From: Bolinopsis microptera
Taxonomy: Eukaryota; Ctenophora; Tentaculata; Lobata; Bolinopsidae
Assembly: GCF_026151205.1 (NCBI RefSeq)
Contig: NC_087081.1
Location: 12,339,113-12,403,112 of the forward strand
DNA length: 64,000 bases
Direction: 5' to 3'
In this document: piece after piece, positions 1 to 12,741 of the stretch
Position numbering within the stretch: position 1 is the first letter of the stretch
Layout of the letters: each line of letters begins with the position of its first letter
Notes under the pieces: generated by a model
Told to the model about the DNA's origin: nothing
Seen by the model: only the letters and a program-made list of their open reading frames with translations
Database searches by the model: none
Position numbers and translations under genes: made by a program

Positions 1-104
1 GTAAGTACAGTATGCCATCTGCAAAGCAACAGCTCTCAAATATAAAACATGGCTGAGCTATTAAGGCCAACGTATGGGTACTGACTTTTGGCCCACCCTG
101 TACA
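1..104. mobile_element. End of a degenerate mariner-like repeat
   Basis: The stretch ends in GGCCCACCCTGTA, the kind of terminus (TA plus CACCCTG) seen on Tc1/mariner elements. A second copy at 6191-6298 shares the order of blocks: CCATCTGCAAAG, then TCTCAAATATAAAACATGG, then GTACTGACTTT, then GGCCC. The window edge cuts the left side, so element length is unknown. No coding capacity is visible. The GTAAGT at base 1 is part of this repeat rather than a clear splice donor. Confidence 0.5.
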
Positions 105-851
105 TCTGACGTGTTGTCATGGTAACAGGAATTCTTTGTTACTTGTAGTATGGATTGACAGAGATACACAATTTTTAATCTATGTTAATGATTAACAACC
201 TGTTGACTGTTCATCGATATGGTTGGTGTGTAATACCATTATAGTACATGGGTTTTCAATTCTTCTATTGTGATATGTAATCAGTAATGTTGCCCTGTCC
301 TGCATCTTAAACCAAAGGCTAAAGCATGATTTTCTCGTAAATTTGCAGCTTTAGTTCGAAATCTTTTACTTCTATTTGCTATGATTGTTGGAAACTGTAA
401 AGCGCCCGCTGGTGGATATAATACATATCCTACTCGCCTCGCGGGCGGAATCCCGTATAGCACTCGGGCCCTCCGGGCTATATGGGGATATGTCGTCCTC
501 AGGCTATGCGGAAAAATCGTCAAAAAACGAGGTCCAAGATTTTCAAAATCGAATAAAAACTTTTCTTAAGCCTATTTTAAAATTCTGATAGACTAGAATT
601 TTCTAAATGGTCCTTTATCCTTAGAACATATCCCGAAAGTTTCAAGGTGATTGCTCAAAAAATGTAGGAGAAGATAGATTTTTAGACTCGTTTTTCAGGG
701 TTACACAATACACATGAGCGCTGACCTTGCATGTCTGAAATGTAACGCTTGATTTATATGTATAATAATTAATTGAATTGTCAAATAAAAAAGTAATGAA
801 ATTTTAAATATTAAATAAATCATTCTTTAAAGATGGTTGATGATGTTCCAG
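105..851. other. Non-coding stretch with a GC-rich imperfect hairpin
   Basis: No supportable gene. Bases about 400-500 are much more GC-rich than their surroundings and hold an imperfect inverted repeat (CCCGTATAGC at about 453 against GCTATATGGG at about 477). The overlapping short open frames here look like chance. Confidence 0.5.
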
Positions 852-1480
852 ATGGCAGATCTCCCACCAGCCCCACAGCTTACCGGTACACTCTTAAATA
901 TTTACCTGTGCTAAAATAGAAATCAGGGATCTTTTACAATCACTATTCCAATTACACTAAAATCAGTAATGTGCTGATTCTCTTGGTTGTCAGAGAAGAC
1001 AGTAATGGTTTTAATCAACTAATTTAAAATTCTACTGGTTTTGATTGGCTTATAATAATGAAGTTCTAATGATATTTAAAGAGTAAATGGAAACTCCACA
1101 TTTCAGGGTAGAGAACGGAGGGAACCACCTATCTCCGGTACTAGCACCTCACAACCTGACACCGAACAGTGTTCCCAGCAGTGAGCTCTACCCTGACTCC
1201 ACTCACTCTTCTTTTGATGGTAACTTACTTAGTCATTGACTACTCGTTACATATTTCAAAGTCTAGTCATCACAAAACCTATCATTAACTCATTGGTACA
1301 TTACTCTGTACACTGTCACTCACACGTGAGTGAGAGATCTTTACAGCGCAGATCTGAGCTGTTTATACGATAATTAATGATAGTACATGTTGTTATTTGG
1401 CAGCTCCTACAGTCTACACCATGAAACCTTTACGCACCTGCTCACTGATTAGAGCCAGTATTTGTAACATGTATTGGGAG
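852..1480 (+). CDS. Candidate alternative 5' exons of GRAMD1 (three exons)
   Basis: Three short open blocks fit together in phase: 852-885 (starts ATG, begins MADLPPAPQLT, ends phase 1 before GTACAC), 1112-1219 (acceptor GGGTAG, open throughout, ends phase 1 before GTAACT) and 1404-1480 (acceptor TTTGGCAG, ends phase 0 before GTAGAG). The joined peptide is Pro/Ser/Asn-rich with no known domain. Phase 0 at the end is what exon 9417, exon 12742 or the GRAM exon at 32643 need. The middle acceptor is poor, since the better AG six bases upstream would give an immediate stop. This is inference from phase and openness only, about 30 kb from the conserved exons. Confidence 0.3.
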
Positions 1481-3360
1481 GTAGAGATCAGGTACTGCAG
1501 AGCACCATACTGAGCTGCTGGTCCAGGGGGCGGTGTAGAGGTCCTAGCAGCTCATTAGTCTTCAAGTAGTAGTAGCCAGCTCAATGTACCATGTGTAGTG
1601 TGCTGAATGTTATAAGTGATACTTTGAACACTACATAATATATGTACTAAATAATTTGAGCAGACCATGGAGTCTAACAATGACCATTGGTAGAGGGAAC
1701 TAGTTACCAGGCCTTTTGACTGCACTGTTCCAGAATCCAGACCTTTTGACTGCACTGTTTCTGGCTTTTTCAGCTTACTTTTGTTTTCCAGATGTCTGCT
1801 TTCTAAGGGTTGGATGATGCATATTTTGTATAGTGTGTCCTCAAAGGCACCGGCTACATCGTGTTATCACAAGTTACAAATAGACGCGAGAGCTGGCTAC
1901 TAATTGCAGCGAAAGCTACGCTGACTAAACACTGAAAATAAAGCACCGATTTTGAAAGAACTGATGTATGAAAGTGGACGAAACTGTTTTGTAAACCGTA
2001 CAATTAATAATTCTTTCTTATAGAGTTATAGAAAGAATTATTAAACTAGTCTCATTTAGCATTGTTTGATCAGCTTTCCTGACAGAAAGACCTACCTAAT
2101 TGAAGAAAATCACTCGAGCTGCGCTACTCGCCAAATTTTCCGCACATTTGCCGCACATTAAGCAATTTGAGGCAAGTGCAGGATTGCACTTTTCGCAAAA
2201 TTTTGCCGCAGTTATATGTTGCCTCTGGTAATAATTAGTGCCAATCTACCTAATTAGCTAATAAGCGTCATAAGTGTCTCCTTATCAGTCAATATTGTTT
2301 ACTTGTTATGCTACATACATGGTACATCTTATAGATAAATAAGTAATACTGCCTAAGGAGTAAGGTTTATGATTCAAGGGATAATACTATAATATCCGGT
2401 AATAAAGACTAGGTAGGACAAGTGAAACTACCGTTTAGGAGGAAACGCGAGCTTTCAGTGTGCTACTACCAGATACTATCCCTTGAATCATTATCTTATC
2501 ATGAGACTGATAAACAGCAAACCTGGCCAGGATCTCATATGCCTAAGGTTTAGTATTAGTGCTTAGTTTTAAATTTCACGTCTGTTCGTTTTATGTCTTG
2601 CAAGGCTAAAGTTATGTATGAAATAGGTGAGTTTGATACTGGGGAGTAGGGAGGGGGGGGGGGGGGGGGGGGGGAAGGAGGAGGGGTGCAACTTACTGTG
2701 GTGAAAATTGTCAGACACCAAACCATTAAAATTCAATAAATAAATTGTTAAATGTGTTTTTGAGATTACAATTTACTAGAGAGGATGGAGCGTTCTGAGT
2801 GCCTGCTCTGAGTGCCCCTGTGTATTATTCTATCTGGTCAGTTTCCGGTAAGAGTCCTGGCAGTGGTTATATAATGGGATACATACGCAGTATTATTGGA
2901 GTATTATAATGTGTCGTAGTCTGGTAATAAAGTGGAATAGTTGGCCCTTTTTGTGAATACCTAGTAAACCTGGAATATCAATACATGTTCTGCCTACATT
3001 GACGTACAAACAATGTGCATAACTACAATATTAGTGTTACCACTTACTATGGTAACAGCAGCTAGATTGGTGTTCCTGTGGCGACAACACCTTAATCTTA
3101 GAATCTGCTAGTTCTGACAAGTTCAACTCTTTAAAGTCACCTCAAGATTTATACTCTTAGTGTTCAAGATGTAGACTGTAGAGCACCACTCCATGATACT
3201 CATACACTATCAAACGTTATAACACCTAACTCAATACTTCATTTCTACCAACTGGTAGTAACACTTCCAGTCACCTAGGTTCTGTGTTTACATTGGTCTA
3301 TATTCTGGTGTCAGAAGTGGTTGCCATGGTAATCGGTACATTATTTAGTACATTGATCAA
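1481..3360. other. Non-coding intronic or intergenic stretch
   Basis: No gene seen. It contains a G homopolymer of about 25 bases near 2650 and a short block at 2180-2229 (GGATTGCACTTTT, then TTATATGTTGCCTCTG) that recurs near 23170-23214, marking a dispersed repeat. Confidence 0.5.
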
Positions 3361-3745
3361 ACTTACAAAATGGTAACCATGGTAACCTGTATGTGGTCAG
3401 AATTACACTTTATAGTGGTAACCATGGTAACCTGTACGTGATCTCACATCAAAGTGGTCATCACCAAGGTAACCAGGTAACCTGCATGTACGTGATCTCA
3501 CATCATAGTGGTAATCACCAAGGTAACCAGGTAACCTGTACGTGATCTCACATCATAGTGGTAATGACCAAGGTAACCAGGTAACCTGTATGTACGTGAT
3601 CTCACATCAAAGTGGTAATCACCAAGGTAACCAGGTAACCTGTACGTGATCTCACATCATAGTGGTGATCACCAAGGTAACCATGGTAACCTGTACGTGA
3701 TCTCACATCATAGTGGTGATCACCAAGGTAACCAGGTAACCTGGA
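3361..3745. repeat. Minisatellite built on GTGATCTCACATCA and GGTAACC motifs
   Basis: About seven units of roughly 55-65 bp carry GTACGTGATCTCACATCA, then AGTGGTAATCACCAAGG, then one or two GGTAACC boxes. Units differ by small indels around TGTATGTACGT. Decayed units reappear at about 4137-4230 beyond a different sequence, so the array seems to have been split. The GGTAACCATGGTAACC variants resemble paired RFX X-box half sites. Confidence 0.85.
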
Positions 3746-4035
3746 AGAAGATGTCGGGGAAATCTACGAAAAAATGATGGAGGTAGAGGGGCAAGTGGAA
3801 TGATGGGGAATTAATGAATACCGAGATGCTGAGACGGTCATAACCAGATTTAATGAGCTAAAACAGCACGAGCATAGACAATGGGCATTAGGTCACTCCG
3901 GTTTTATCCAGTGGACAATAAGACGATTAGTGCGTGTTGCCAAGTTGAAAATAGCAGTAATATGTTGATTGTCAAAGACGTCGTTGACGGAGAGGTAATA
4001 ATCCTGAAAGACGAAAGTATTGCCCTCGCAGTTGT
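3746..4035 (+). pseudogene. Degraded coding-like insert, family unknown
   Basis: Between two blocks of the minisatellite lies sequence unlike it, with long protein-like stretches on the + strand rich in charged residues (for example ELKQHEHRQWALGHSGFIQW and VVDGEVIILKDESIALAVVQ). It does not read as one frame and appears broken in a couple of places. I do not recognise the family; a remnant of a mobile element protein is the simplest guess. Confidence 0.35.
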
Positions 4036-5115
4036 GCAATAGCCGCCTAGCTGAGTAGCTGGGCACTGTCCGTGACAGCCTCTGTTAAGACCGCAGTGTC
4101 CTGTGATAACAGATAAGGTGCAGTTCTGTTACTTTAGAGTGGTAACCTTCGTAACCTGTACGTGATCTAACTTTATAGCGTGGTAATCACCATGGTAACT
4201 AATCAATTAATGGTAACATGTATGTGATCCAATATATAAGGATCCCACTCTATAATGGCCTGATTTCGTCTTATAGTGGCGTGTTTTGACTGCAGCCCTG
4301 CGGCCTGCTGCACACATTCCACATCACAACAAACTTGCTGTGCATCGCGTGATATTTGTTATTTCAACAGACTGTGTTAACATTACTGTTTATCATATCA
4401 TCATTGGATTGTTATTGCCTTGGCTCTACGTCTTTTGGTGTTGTCTGCTATTATAAGCAGTGTAATGTAACACATGCTTCTTAACAATCTGCAATATCAC
4501 ACTTGTAAATCAGGTTTATAAGCGTCTATACAATATCACAACATTATAAATTCGTGTTTGAGCTAACGTTTAAATGGGTCAAAAGAACAGTAGAATGTGT
4601 TATCAGCATTTTAAAGTGTGTAATGAAAGATAAGCTATGATTGGATGGTGTGTAGTTCTGTCACGAAAATGCACGTGCAAGATATCGTGCGGCATAATTG
4701 GGACATACGTATTAAGTCGCGTTCTGTCCGGGGTTTGGTTTAATCTTAAAATGGACATAACTTTGGTTATATTATGAATGATGCAGTTAAAAATGAGTTG
4801 ACATTGATTATATCATTGAGGTCATTACTAATTATCGAAGGGAACATTTTATTGACTGAATATTACTAAACATAATATTTCCTACATCTCAATTTCACTT
4901 GCACAATGCACTGTTTCTTGTCTCTTAATTATTATTATTTTATTATTACACAACCAAATACTTAACTATTTTCAGGGGTCTCTGTAGCAAGCAGTACGCA
5001 CAACACGCTTCCTAACTACACTTACCATCAACCCTCTCCTTTATTGTTAGTATTACATGGGATGAAAGTAAATTGTTAAAATTATCATTTTCTATTAACT
5101 GACTCGGCCGCACGC
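4036..5115. other. Non-coding stretch
   Basis: After decayed minisatellite units (about 4137-4230) the sequence is AT-rich with no supportable gene or RNA. Confidence 0.5.
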
Positions 5116-5119
5116 GCGT

Positions 5120-5757
5120 TTGTTGATAACAGAACTGTGACAGAACTGTAACAGTACTGTAACAGTACTGTGGCAGAACTGCAACAGTACTGTGGCAGAA
5201 CTGCAACAGAACTGTTACAATTACTTTACAACACAATTACATGCATTTGTTTTATTTTGATGACCGAATATAAATTAAATTCAAATTAATACTAAACGTG
5301 TATGTATTTGGAGAGCCTCATCGCATTATATACCAATACTTTATATTCGGCAACTTGCTCTTCATCCTCCATCTTGCTTCAAGAGGACATACACCAAAAC
5401 CGTTTATGATTATTCCCGGTAAATGACCTCATATTTTGAAAAACAGACAAAAATGATAAGTTATGGCACTTCTTCAAAAATCATAAATTTGATACTCAAA
5501 TTTTTGTCTCGCCAAGTTGATTACAATCCTGTGAATATTATTTCAAAATATAACACTGTAATGCTATGTCACTCCGATGACAAAGTAAATTATTTACTTT
5601 GTCATCGGAGTGACATAGCATTACAGTGTTATATTTTGAAATTAGTAAATAATAAATATAATATGTTCACAAATATACAGAATAACCAAGTTCACTGTCC
5701 TGTCACAGCACTGTCACAGTACTGTCACAACACTGTCACAACACTGTCACAGTACTG
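5120..5757. repeat. Inverted pair of 12-bp arrays around a decayed foldback element
   Basis: At about 5133-5220 a 12-bp unit of the type ACAGAACTGTRR is repeated about seven times. At about 5695-5755 the inverse-complement unit (CTGTCACAGTACTGTCACAA) is repeated about five times. Between them, 5371-5650 carries ACATACACCAAAACCGTTT and GTTGATTACAATCCTGTGAA, which match parts of the larger foldback element at 57576-58948. It is probably an old, partly deleted relative of that family. Confidence 0.6.
5540..5642. repeat. Near-perfect 103-bp palindrome
   Basis: Two 51-base arms (starting ATTTCAAAATATAACACTG, ending CAGTGTTATATTTTGAAAT) meet at a single central base near 5591. I found no mismatch. 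Such a palindrome would extrude as a hairpin and indicates a recent inverted duplication. An open frame of 134 codons running across it (5423-5827) is a by-product of the palindrome. Confidence 0.9.
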
Positions 5758-6190
5758 TCGTCGACTAACGCTCGAACAACCACTGCCTCTTAAGAGAACC
5801 ATGTTCTGCCTCTTAACGGCTTCTTAACCGGCAAAAAGGAAATAGTGATGGTTAGGATTGATTTGCGGCGGGACAGTTTAAGTGTGCTGTATCGAGCCCA
5901 AGTGTGCTGTTTAAGTGTGTTGTATCGAGCCCAAGTGTGCTGTTTAAGTGTGCTGTATCGATCCCTTCTCGCTGGCTAATATAGGTCACGTTATCTATCA
6001 AGTGACTGTACCTCGTGACAGCGTCACTCGGTTACCACGTGCCCGACAAACTGGTGCGGGCCGCGGGGTGCCGTACCATAACGTAAAGAAGAATATGTCC
6101 TATTTTATATAATAAAGCGATTCAATGTTGATTGGGTTTTGCATCTAAAAATAGAATTTTTAAAAAATTTGGCGACTGAATCCTCGAATA

Positions 6191-6298
6191 AGTAGTTACA
6201 GTTTACCATCTGCAAAGTTACAGGTCTCAAATATAAAACATGGATATGTTGTTAGAATGTGTACTGACTTTTTGGCCCCCTCTTACATAGAATGAGCA
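6191..6298. mobile_element. Second copy of the repeat seen at 1-104
   Basis: The block order matches positions 1-104 (CCATCTGCAAAG, TCTCAAATATAAAACATGG, GTACTGACTTT, GGCCC), with more divergence at the terminus. No coding content. Confidence 0.55.
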
Positions 6299-6651
6299 TT
6301 TCTTATCAAATTATTTGAGATAATTGTATTATTTTAAAGATAAATATTATGTCGCTTGTACTGTAATCCTAAGTAGACATAATATACTACTAATCATGTA
6401 TAATACACTTCTGTGCTAAGTAACAAAAATTTACACATAATATCACAGTGTACTATACACAACAATAACACGTGATAATAATAACACGTGATACTTGTAG
6501 AGGAGATGGAGACTTTGGGAGAGAACAAAACCTTTCTGTTGAGAGCTCAGACAAACAGACAGACAAATATACAGACAAATATACAGACAAACATACAGGC
6601 AAACATCCAGGCAAACAGACAGACACACAGACAGACCCACAGACAGACCCA

Positions 6652-9600
6652 ATGACTTCGGAGTCTAAATCATTCAGTAGTTTGACAGCACTATTCAGAA
6701 GATCAAGTTTAAGGTAAATAACAGACAGAAAAAGTTACAGACAGTAATTACACAGGACGTACAGCCTGCAGAGCAGGAAGAAGTACTTCTACCTTGTGTT
6801 ACAGGGTAGAAATATAGTGAGATAGTAACTAACGTGTAAAGTGTGGAGTTGGCTTAAGAAACTAATAATCTCTACGCATGACAGGGTTATTTAACACTCT
6901 CGCTCGTTCCTTGGCAACGCATCTTATATGCATTAGATTTTACTGGCACCTGTCCAAAGCTGGCTCCAATTTACACATTTAAATTCGTGATTAGTGTACA
7001 ATCAGTCGTTCTGAGAGTATTTAGTGCTCGGCAATAAGTGTACACTGTACACTTTACACTGCACACTGTACATTGTACATTGTACACACTGTACACTGTA
7101 CATTGTACATTGTACATTGTACACTGTACAGAAGGACTATAAACTATTTACAGTTTGTTGTTTAACAAAACTTGATAAAAGTTGATATGAAATAAGCAAG
7201 GCAGTAATGGAGTATTTTTACATATTATGTATTTTTCAGAAGTAATGTAAAACAAGCGAAGAGTACACAAACCAGTAAACAAACAGACACTGACCACACT
7301 GACACTGGTAACAGACCTGACACCAGACTGACTGACACTTCACTTCACCATGGTTACCATGGTTACCACTCTTTCAACAGAACTGACTTGAACAGCTCAG
7401 TTTCCTGGTACTAACTAACATAGTATTACTTCTATTATAGCCTAGCTTGACAGTTGTCATGGTAACGGTGTATTTAGGCTACTCCATTATATCATTTAAA
7501 CAGTGAATCTTGTGTTAACTTTAGGAGTTTAGGTATCTTAACCAATAATTACACCGTTTTGTATTGAAAGGTAGTAAATGAATCGTATTAAGACACACAG
7601 GATACCAAGTCTTACGAGTTACGCATATTATAGCAAAGCCCTGGGAAATAAAATTGCTAGGCACAAAGGCAACTTAACATATCCGACAGTGTATCCAGTA
7701 TCCGACTACATGCTGTTAGTGTATCATGTTGTATCTCATGTCACCTGACACTCCCTTGAGGATTACTTGTTTCTATTTTCATATAACTTCACTTGTGCTA
7801 GAGGCATAATAATACCATACCACCAGAGGGATAGTACCATATTGTTACATCATGTTGCTGGTTATATATCTTACCTACTATTCAAGTTCATTTCTGGGAT
7901 GTTTAGAATAAACACTGATGAGTATAAGTTTTATCTTATTAATGGCGTTATTAAACTTCAATTTATTAATGTTATTATATAATATCTGTTAGTTTTATCT
8001 CTAATCTCATATATAGCTGAACATTTATTAAACGGTTTACAAGGGTGCACGTGTACTAGAACGCACGTACACTTGAACGGACGTGCACGTTCTTGTATAA
8101 AAGTTGCACTAGAGTATAATTAATTAAGGGCACAAATTTGGTACACCGCGCCCTATTTCAAACTCATATTTATTTCCCCTTCCTGTTTGAAAATATATCA
8201 CGATATGATGAGGTGATCCAAAATTCAAATCTTATCGTTTAGCATGTTACATTATACGTCATGTGTTATCAGTAATATTACTGCGCTCATATGGTTGGTA
8301 CTGCTTTTTAACTGACCTCGTATCTTTAAACTTTTAAAGTTTTTTTGTAACGTCACTTCATTTTAAATGTCAGGTTTTTGTTGTAATTTTATAAACATGT
8401 GACTTGCTTTGATCGACTTTATGGTAACTTGTTACCATGGTCACTGTATCGTACTATAATATATGATCAGTGGTTACCATGGTAACCGTGTTAGATGGTA
8501 GTATATATTATAGATACTGGTTACCATGGTAATTGTATGGTAACCACTAACTAGTAACCGTATACTGTATCTGTCTTATCAAAATTGTACCCTCTTTTTT
8601 CTTTTACTTTCAAAAAAATAAAATATGATTTGTCATAACTACTACTGCTATGCATTCGAGAGCCTGAAAATTATTAGTCTGCACTACATACTACTCTTCT
8701 CCCTTTTGTAAAATCACATACTATATTAATACAGCTTTACTACGGTAACTTAATAACTAGTGTAAAGTTATGACTTATGTGTGATTGAATGTAGCAGGTG
8801 TTATACAAAGTGACCAGGTAACCAGATTGTTGTTTCCATGGTAACCTAATAGTTAGGTCTCTAAATTGTATAGTAATGTACACGCTCTCTTTTTTTGTTT
8901 CTTCATAGTTGTGTTTTACTTGCGAGACCTTAGCTGCAGTACTTCTATACTTACAGTTTAATGTCGCCACGTTACTATGGTAACAAAGAGTTTGTTGTTC
9001 TTAAGTTTGCAAATTGAGCATTTACTATTTTTATGCATAATATTATACTGAACTCGGCCCGGTTCATTTGCAGGCCGTACATTTGAAAAACTGTTACATA
9101 TTATAGTGCTTGTTCGTTTGAAATGTCTGTAGTAACTGGTTACTGGTTACTGGTTACTGGTTACTGGTTACTGGTTACTGGTTACTGGTTACTGGTTACT
9201 GGTTACTGGTTACTGGTTACTGGTTACTGATTATGAGTTCTTAGTTTCTAGTTACTAATTATTGCCTTCCTTCTTGGTATGGAAACCAGTCGTTAATCAA
9301 GGTGGAAGTAATGAAACACCAAAATATAATAATGTAATGATGTAACTGAATCGAAAATATGATAAGGCCCACTCCTGACCAAGTTTTTGTTTTTATTCTA
9401 TTTTTATTTTTTCTAGAACATACCAAATAATCATACATCTGGAGTCACACAAGATCACAGCATACTCGTGTCATTGTATCAAAGGAACGGGCGGTAAGAA
9501 TCTTTCAAATTCTAATGGCCAAGACCATCCAATAATGCTTCTCTAGAGGTGTCATGAGCCAAGTTCATCCAATAATGCATCTCTAGAGGTGTCATGACTG

Positions 9601-11876
9601 CAAAGTACCAACAAGATAAAGAAATGTCAGCTATTATACTATTACGTTATATAATACATTAATGATAAGTAATACTATTGGTTAGTGGCGAGTGTTGTAG
9701 CGTGTGGTACCTGATTTTATACTGTACGGAACATAACCTGCGCTGTAGAACTTCCGTTTTAAATATCTATTTATAAAATCAAGAGTTATATATTAAGTTA
9801 TATATATTAAACAAATTAAGTTATATATATAACCTAAATTTACTCCAATCCCTTGACTCCAGTAAGCTTAGTAAGGAAATACAAAATATAATGTGCAAAT
9901 TACCACCATCTAGTATATCTCTAGAATAGTAAAATTCCGCATAACTTTAACTGAATATATCTTTAAATTCCAAGCTCTAAACTTGAACTATATCTTTAGC
10001 ATCTACCATTCAATGGGTTATCCGGCAATGAAACTACCGGACCACGATGTATGGGGACTTGCCACCCCATGGCAACATGAGACGCTCGGCGGCTTGGCAG
10101 GTTATGGGGTCCATTGTCCATTAGGGTGTTATATGCACGTATTGTGATGCAATCCAGCTCGATATCTACTCAAATCGCCTACTAAATACGCTATTATCTA
10201 TGAAAATAAGAGGTCCTGTATATCGAGGTACCCGGTATTATAATAGAGAGGCACGGTATTCACTATATAGAGGTTTGACTGTACATATATTATATACTAT
10301 ATATACATTATACATATATTATATAATATGTATATTATATAGATTGTAGATTAATACGATGTCTACCCTGGTCCTGCTTACCACCTACTAAGGGACAAGG
10401 GTGACCCAATCTCAATCTTCCCCTGTATAATAGCTTCTTTAATGTTTCTTTCCTTACAGTAACCACTACGCAGTGCAGTGTATGACTGCTAGCTTTACCA
10501 CTTGTGAAATGTTCACATTATTAACAAAACAAAGTGCACTTGTAACACTTATAGCACTTATAGCACTTATAGCACTTTCTCTAGACCATGTTGGACATGG
10601 ACCAACATTTCACCTCGGTTTTCCAATTTCCTGTTCAACGATATTTGTCATCGGTTAAATTGACTCTAATCTTTTCTGATTTCTTATCTGTTCTGATTTG
10701 ACAAACACCTCTGAAAGACATGGCGTGATACAACATAGTGGCGTGACTGAATCGTTTAATAAGGAGTAAGTATAGGATACAAAACTTATGCATCACTCAA
10801 CACACGTATTATTATACGGTAATGTTTAACACTGTATTAAACTACTGTTCATTATATTATATGGACATAGATTATCTCGTTGAGGTCGTCTAATGTCGTC
10901 CAGCCAGTTGTTTTCTAAAAGATAAATGTTTCTACCGAATCCATTTGCTGCAGATATATCCGTTAGAAAAAGTTATCTTTCACAGTTTTCCGGTTCTGTT
11001 GTGATATGTAAGTGATCTGTAAGTTTCTTAAGATAATGGGATTGGGTTCTCTTTCAATATTTAAAGGGGAGGGATTGGGCTAATGGGCTAGGTATGAGTC
11101 TCTAAAAAGATGGGGTTGGGTCGTCTTTATGGGCTGAATTACGCAATTGTACACAGACCATCCTGTCCTTATCAGGAATAATAGATCGTAGAGAGCAGGG
11201 CACTACTACTACAAACAGGCACTGCAGACTAGACAAGTTCAATAAATAGCTGGAATTGTTCCATTTCAGTGAATAGCTCAACATGGCTCGTTTCATTTGC
11301 TTTAGTAGTTTATTATTAGATGTGTTGTTTCTCGTTTGAGAAGGTTCCAGTAGCTCTCAAGCTCAGTAGATTGTGATAGTTGCAGCGGTTAATTTTATTA
11401 CCTTACAAATCATGAGGTCATCTCCAATTTAAATTTCTTCCGGCCGTGAACAGGTCATTAATTATTGTTGGACAGAACAAATTTTATTTATAAACATATA
11501 TTGAAAGTGTCTGTTCTTGCATTATTTACCGCTATATTCCCTTGTAGTAGCTGGAATAAAAACTTTTCGTGATCGAACTCAAACCTCAAAATTAATAAAA
11601 CATATTTATTAATCAAGATGAAATTGACACGATAATAATTTGACTGAAAGGTCATAGTCATACGCAATAATGTCAAACTGCCAAATTAATAAAATATATC
11701 TATGAAGATAAAATTGACAGATAATAATTTGCTTCAAAGATCATGCGATTACTTTGGTCACGAGTTGCTTCTTTATAAAAGTGCTGATAAGTAATTTCCA
11801 TAGGACGCGGGATGAGGTGACAGGAGATTCAGATAAAAAGAAGAGAAATAAAAAGATAAAACGTGCAATGAAACAT
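6652..11876 (+). CDS. Candidate alternative 5' exon chain of GRAMD1
   Basis: Three exons fit in phase. 6652-6713 starts ATG (MTSESKSFSSLTALFRRSSL) and ends phase 2 before GTAAAT. 7240-7407 follows the acceptor ATTTTTCAG, is open through 55 codons of Thr/Asp/His-rich sequence, and ends phase 2 before GTACTA. 11804-11876 follows TTCCATAG, encodes a Lys/Arg-rich stretch (KKKRNKKIKRAMKH) and ends phase 0 at a consensus GTAAGT donor. The phase-0 end suits exon 12742 or the GRAM exon at 32643. If the second donor is not used, the frame stops two codons later. No domain is recognised, and the link to GRAMD1 rests on phase and strand. Confidence 0.4.
7035..7131. repeat. TGTACA-type self-complementary simple repeat
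   Basis: Alternating TGTACACTGTACATTG units. A similar array lies at about 24645-24745. Both can fold back on themselves. Confidence 0.8.
8472..8487. promoter_or_regulatory. Palindromic X-box-like motif
   Basis: GGTTACCATGGTAACC is a perfect 16-bp palindrome matching the RFX X-box pattern (RYYNYY AT RRNRAC). Related copies lie near 8521, 8836, 8971, 17240-17280, 20371 and 30886. No transcription start is identifiable beside this one, so function is unproven. Confidence 0.35.
9136..9230. repeat. CTGGTTA heptamer array
   Basis: About 13 tandem copies of a 7-bp unit with almost no divergence, which suggests recent expansion. Confidence 0.95.
9417..9493 (+). CDS. Candidate internal 5' exon of GRAMD1
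   Basis: A strong pyrimidine tract and TTTTCTAG precede a 77-base open block (NIPNNHTSGVTQDHS...) that ends phase 2 before GTAAGA. It accepts phase 0 (as given by exon 1404-1480) and feeds the phase-2 acceptor at 11804. It is attractive for its splice sites, but no homology supports it. Confidence 0.35.
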
Positions 11877-12170
11877 GTAAGTACTAAGTAGCTTACAAGT
11901 TGTTAATAACTTGTTGATTACTTGCTACACACGTAATTAACAAGTGATACGTTAATTATTTGTTACGATATCTTCATTGCGATATGTTTTGTTGTTGTGT
12001 CTTTAAATATAATCACTGTTTTGTGTGTTCTGTAATTGTTTTACATTTCCTGCACATAACTTTATCTTATCAGTACGTATAACTTTATCTAACACTAAGA
12101 AAGGACCATATCAGCTCTGAAGAGTACTTTAACTAAAAATATAAAAGTTTATAAAAGATATTTTTTCCGC

Positions 12171-12310
12171 CACGTGCTTTATCACGTGACACGTGCCAGA
12201 TCCCGTGTTGAGCTGATGAAATAGACCCCGCAATTTCACAGCAGGCCTAGCATTCACTGCGCTAGTCACGTGGCACGTGCTGCAATCACGTGACTGCTAT
12301 CCAATCAGAG
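12171..12310. promoter_or_regulatory. CACGTG cluster with CCAAT box
   Basis: Six CACGTG E-boxes (12171, 12183, 12190, 12267, 12274, 12287) and one CCAATCAGA at about 12301 fall within 140 bp, upstream of the exon at 12742. CACGTG is the core bound by USF/TFE/MITF-type bHLH-Zip factors and CCAAT by NF-Y. A promoter or enhancer role is inferred from density alone. Confidence 0.5.
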
Positions 12311-12741
12311 ATATTGGCAATCTAGCAGATTGCTCTGTTAGGTCCGTCACCTTGTGGGTTCTCAGTTCCTAAACAGTTCAGGTGTAATTTATTCTTATAT
12401 AATACGTCTGTATGTATCATCTTATCATTGCCACCCCGGCCCGCCCCCAAATCTAGGTTCCTAACATATTTCCTACACTATCTGCTGAGCTTATCACACT
12501 ATTTTGTGTAACTAACTTGTGCACCAGTTTTATCATTAGCGATAAGGACAGATATTTAAAATGTATATAAAGTAGAAAAAATGTATTGTTACTTGAGCCC
12601 TAAACTCACTTTCGTTTTTGAATGAGATAAGTAATTTAGGAAAGAGCGCCAACAAATAAATTAGCATCATTAGATTTTACTAACATTCTTCTATTTCACT
12701 TTAAATTTCGCTATTTCACTGACACATCCTCCCAGTTACAG

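Noticed and set aside
1-10. GTAAGTACAG at the window start as a splice donor
   Set aside because: The same segment recurs near 6191 as part of a repeat, so the donor-like match is not evidence for an exon to the left.
5423-5827. 134-codon plus-strand ORF
   Set aside because: It runs through a perfect palindrome and a decayed transposon, and its end is a 12-bp array.
10473-10658. Hydrophobic 61-codon block after a good acceptor (TTCCTTACAG at about 10459)
   Set aside because: It would be a terminal exon with a TM-like LIALIALIALS run produced by a 10-bp tandem repeat; too weak to call.
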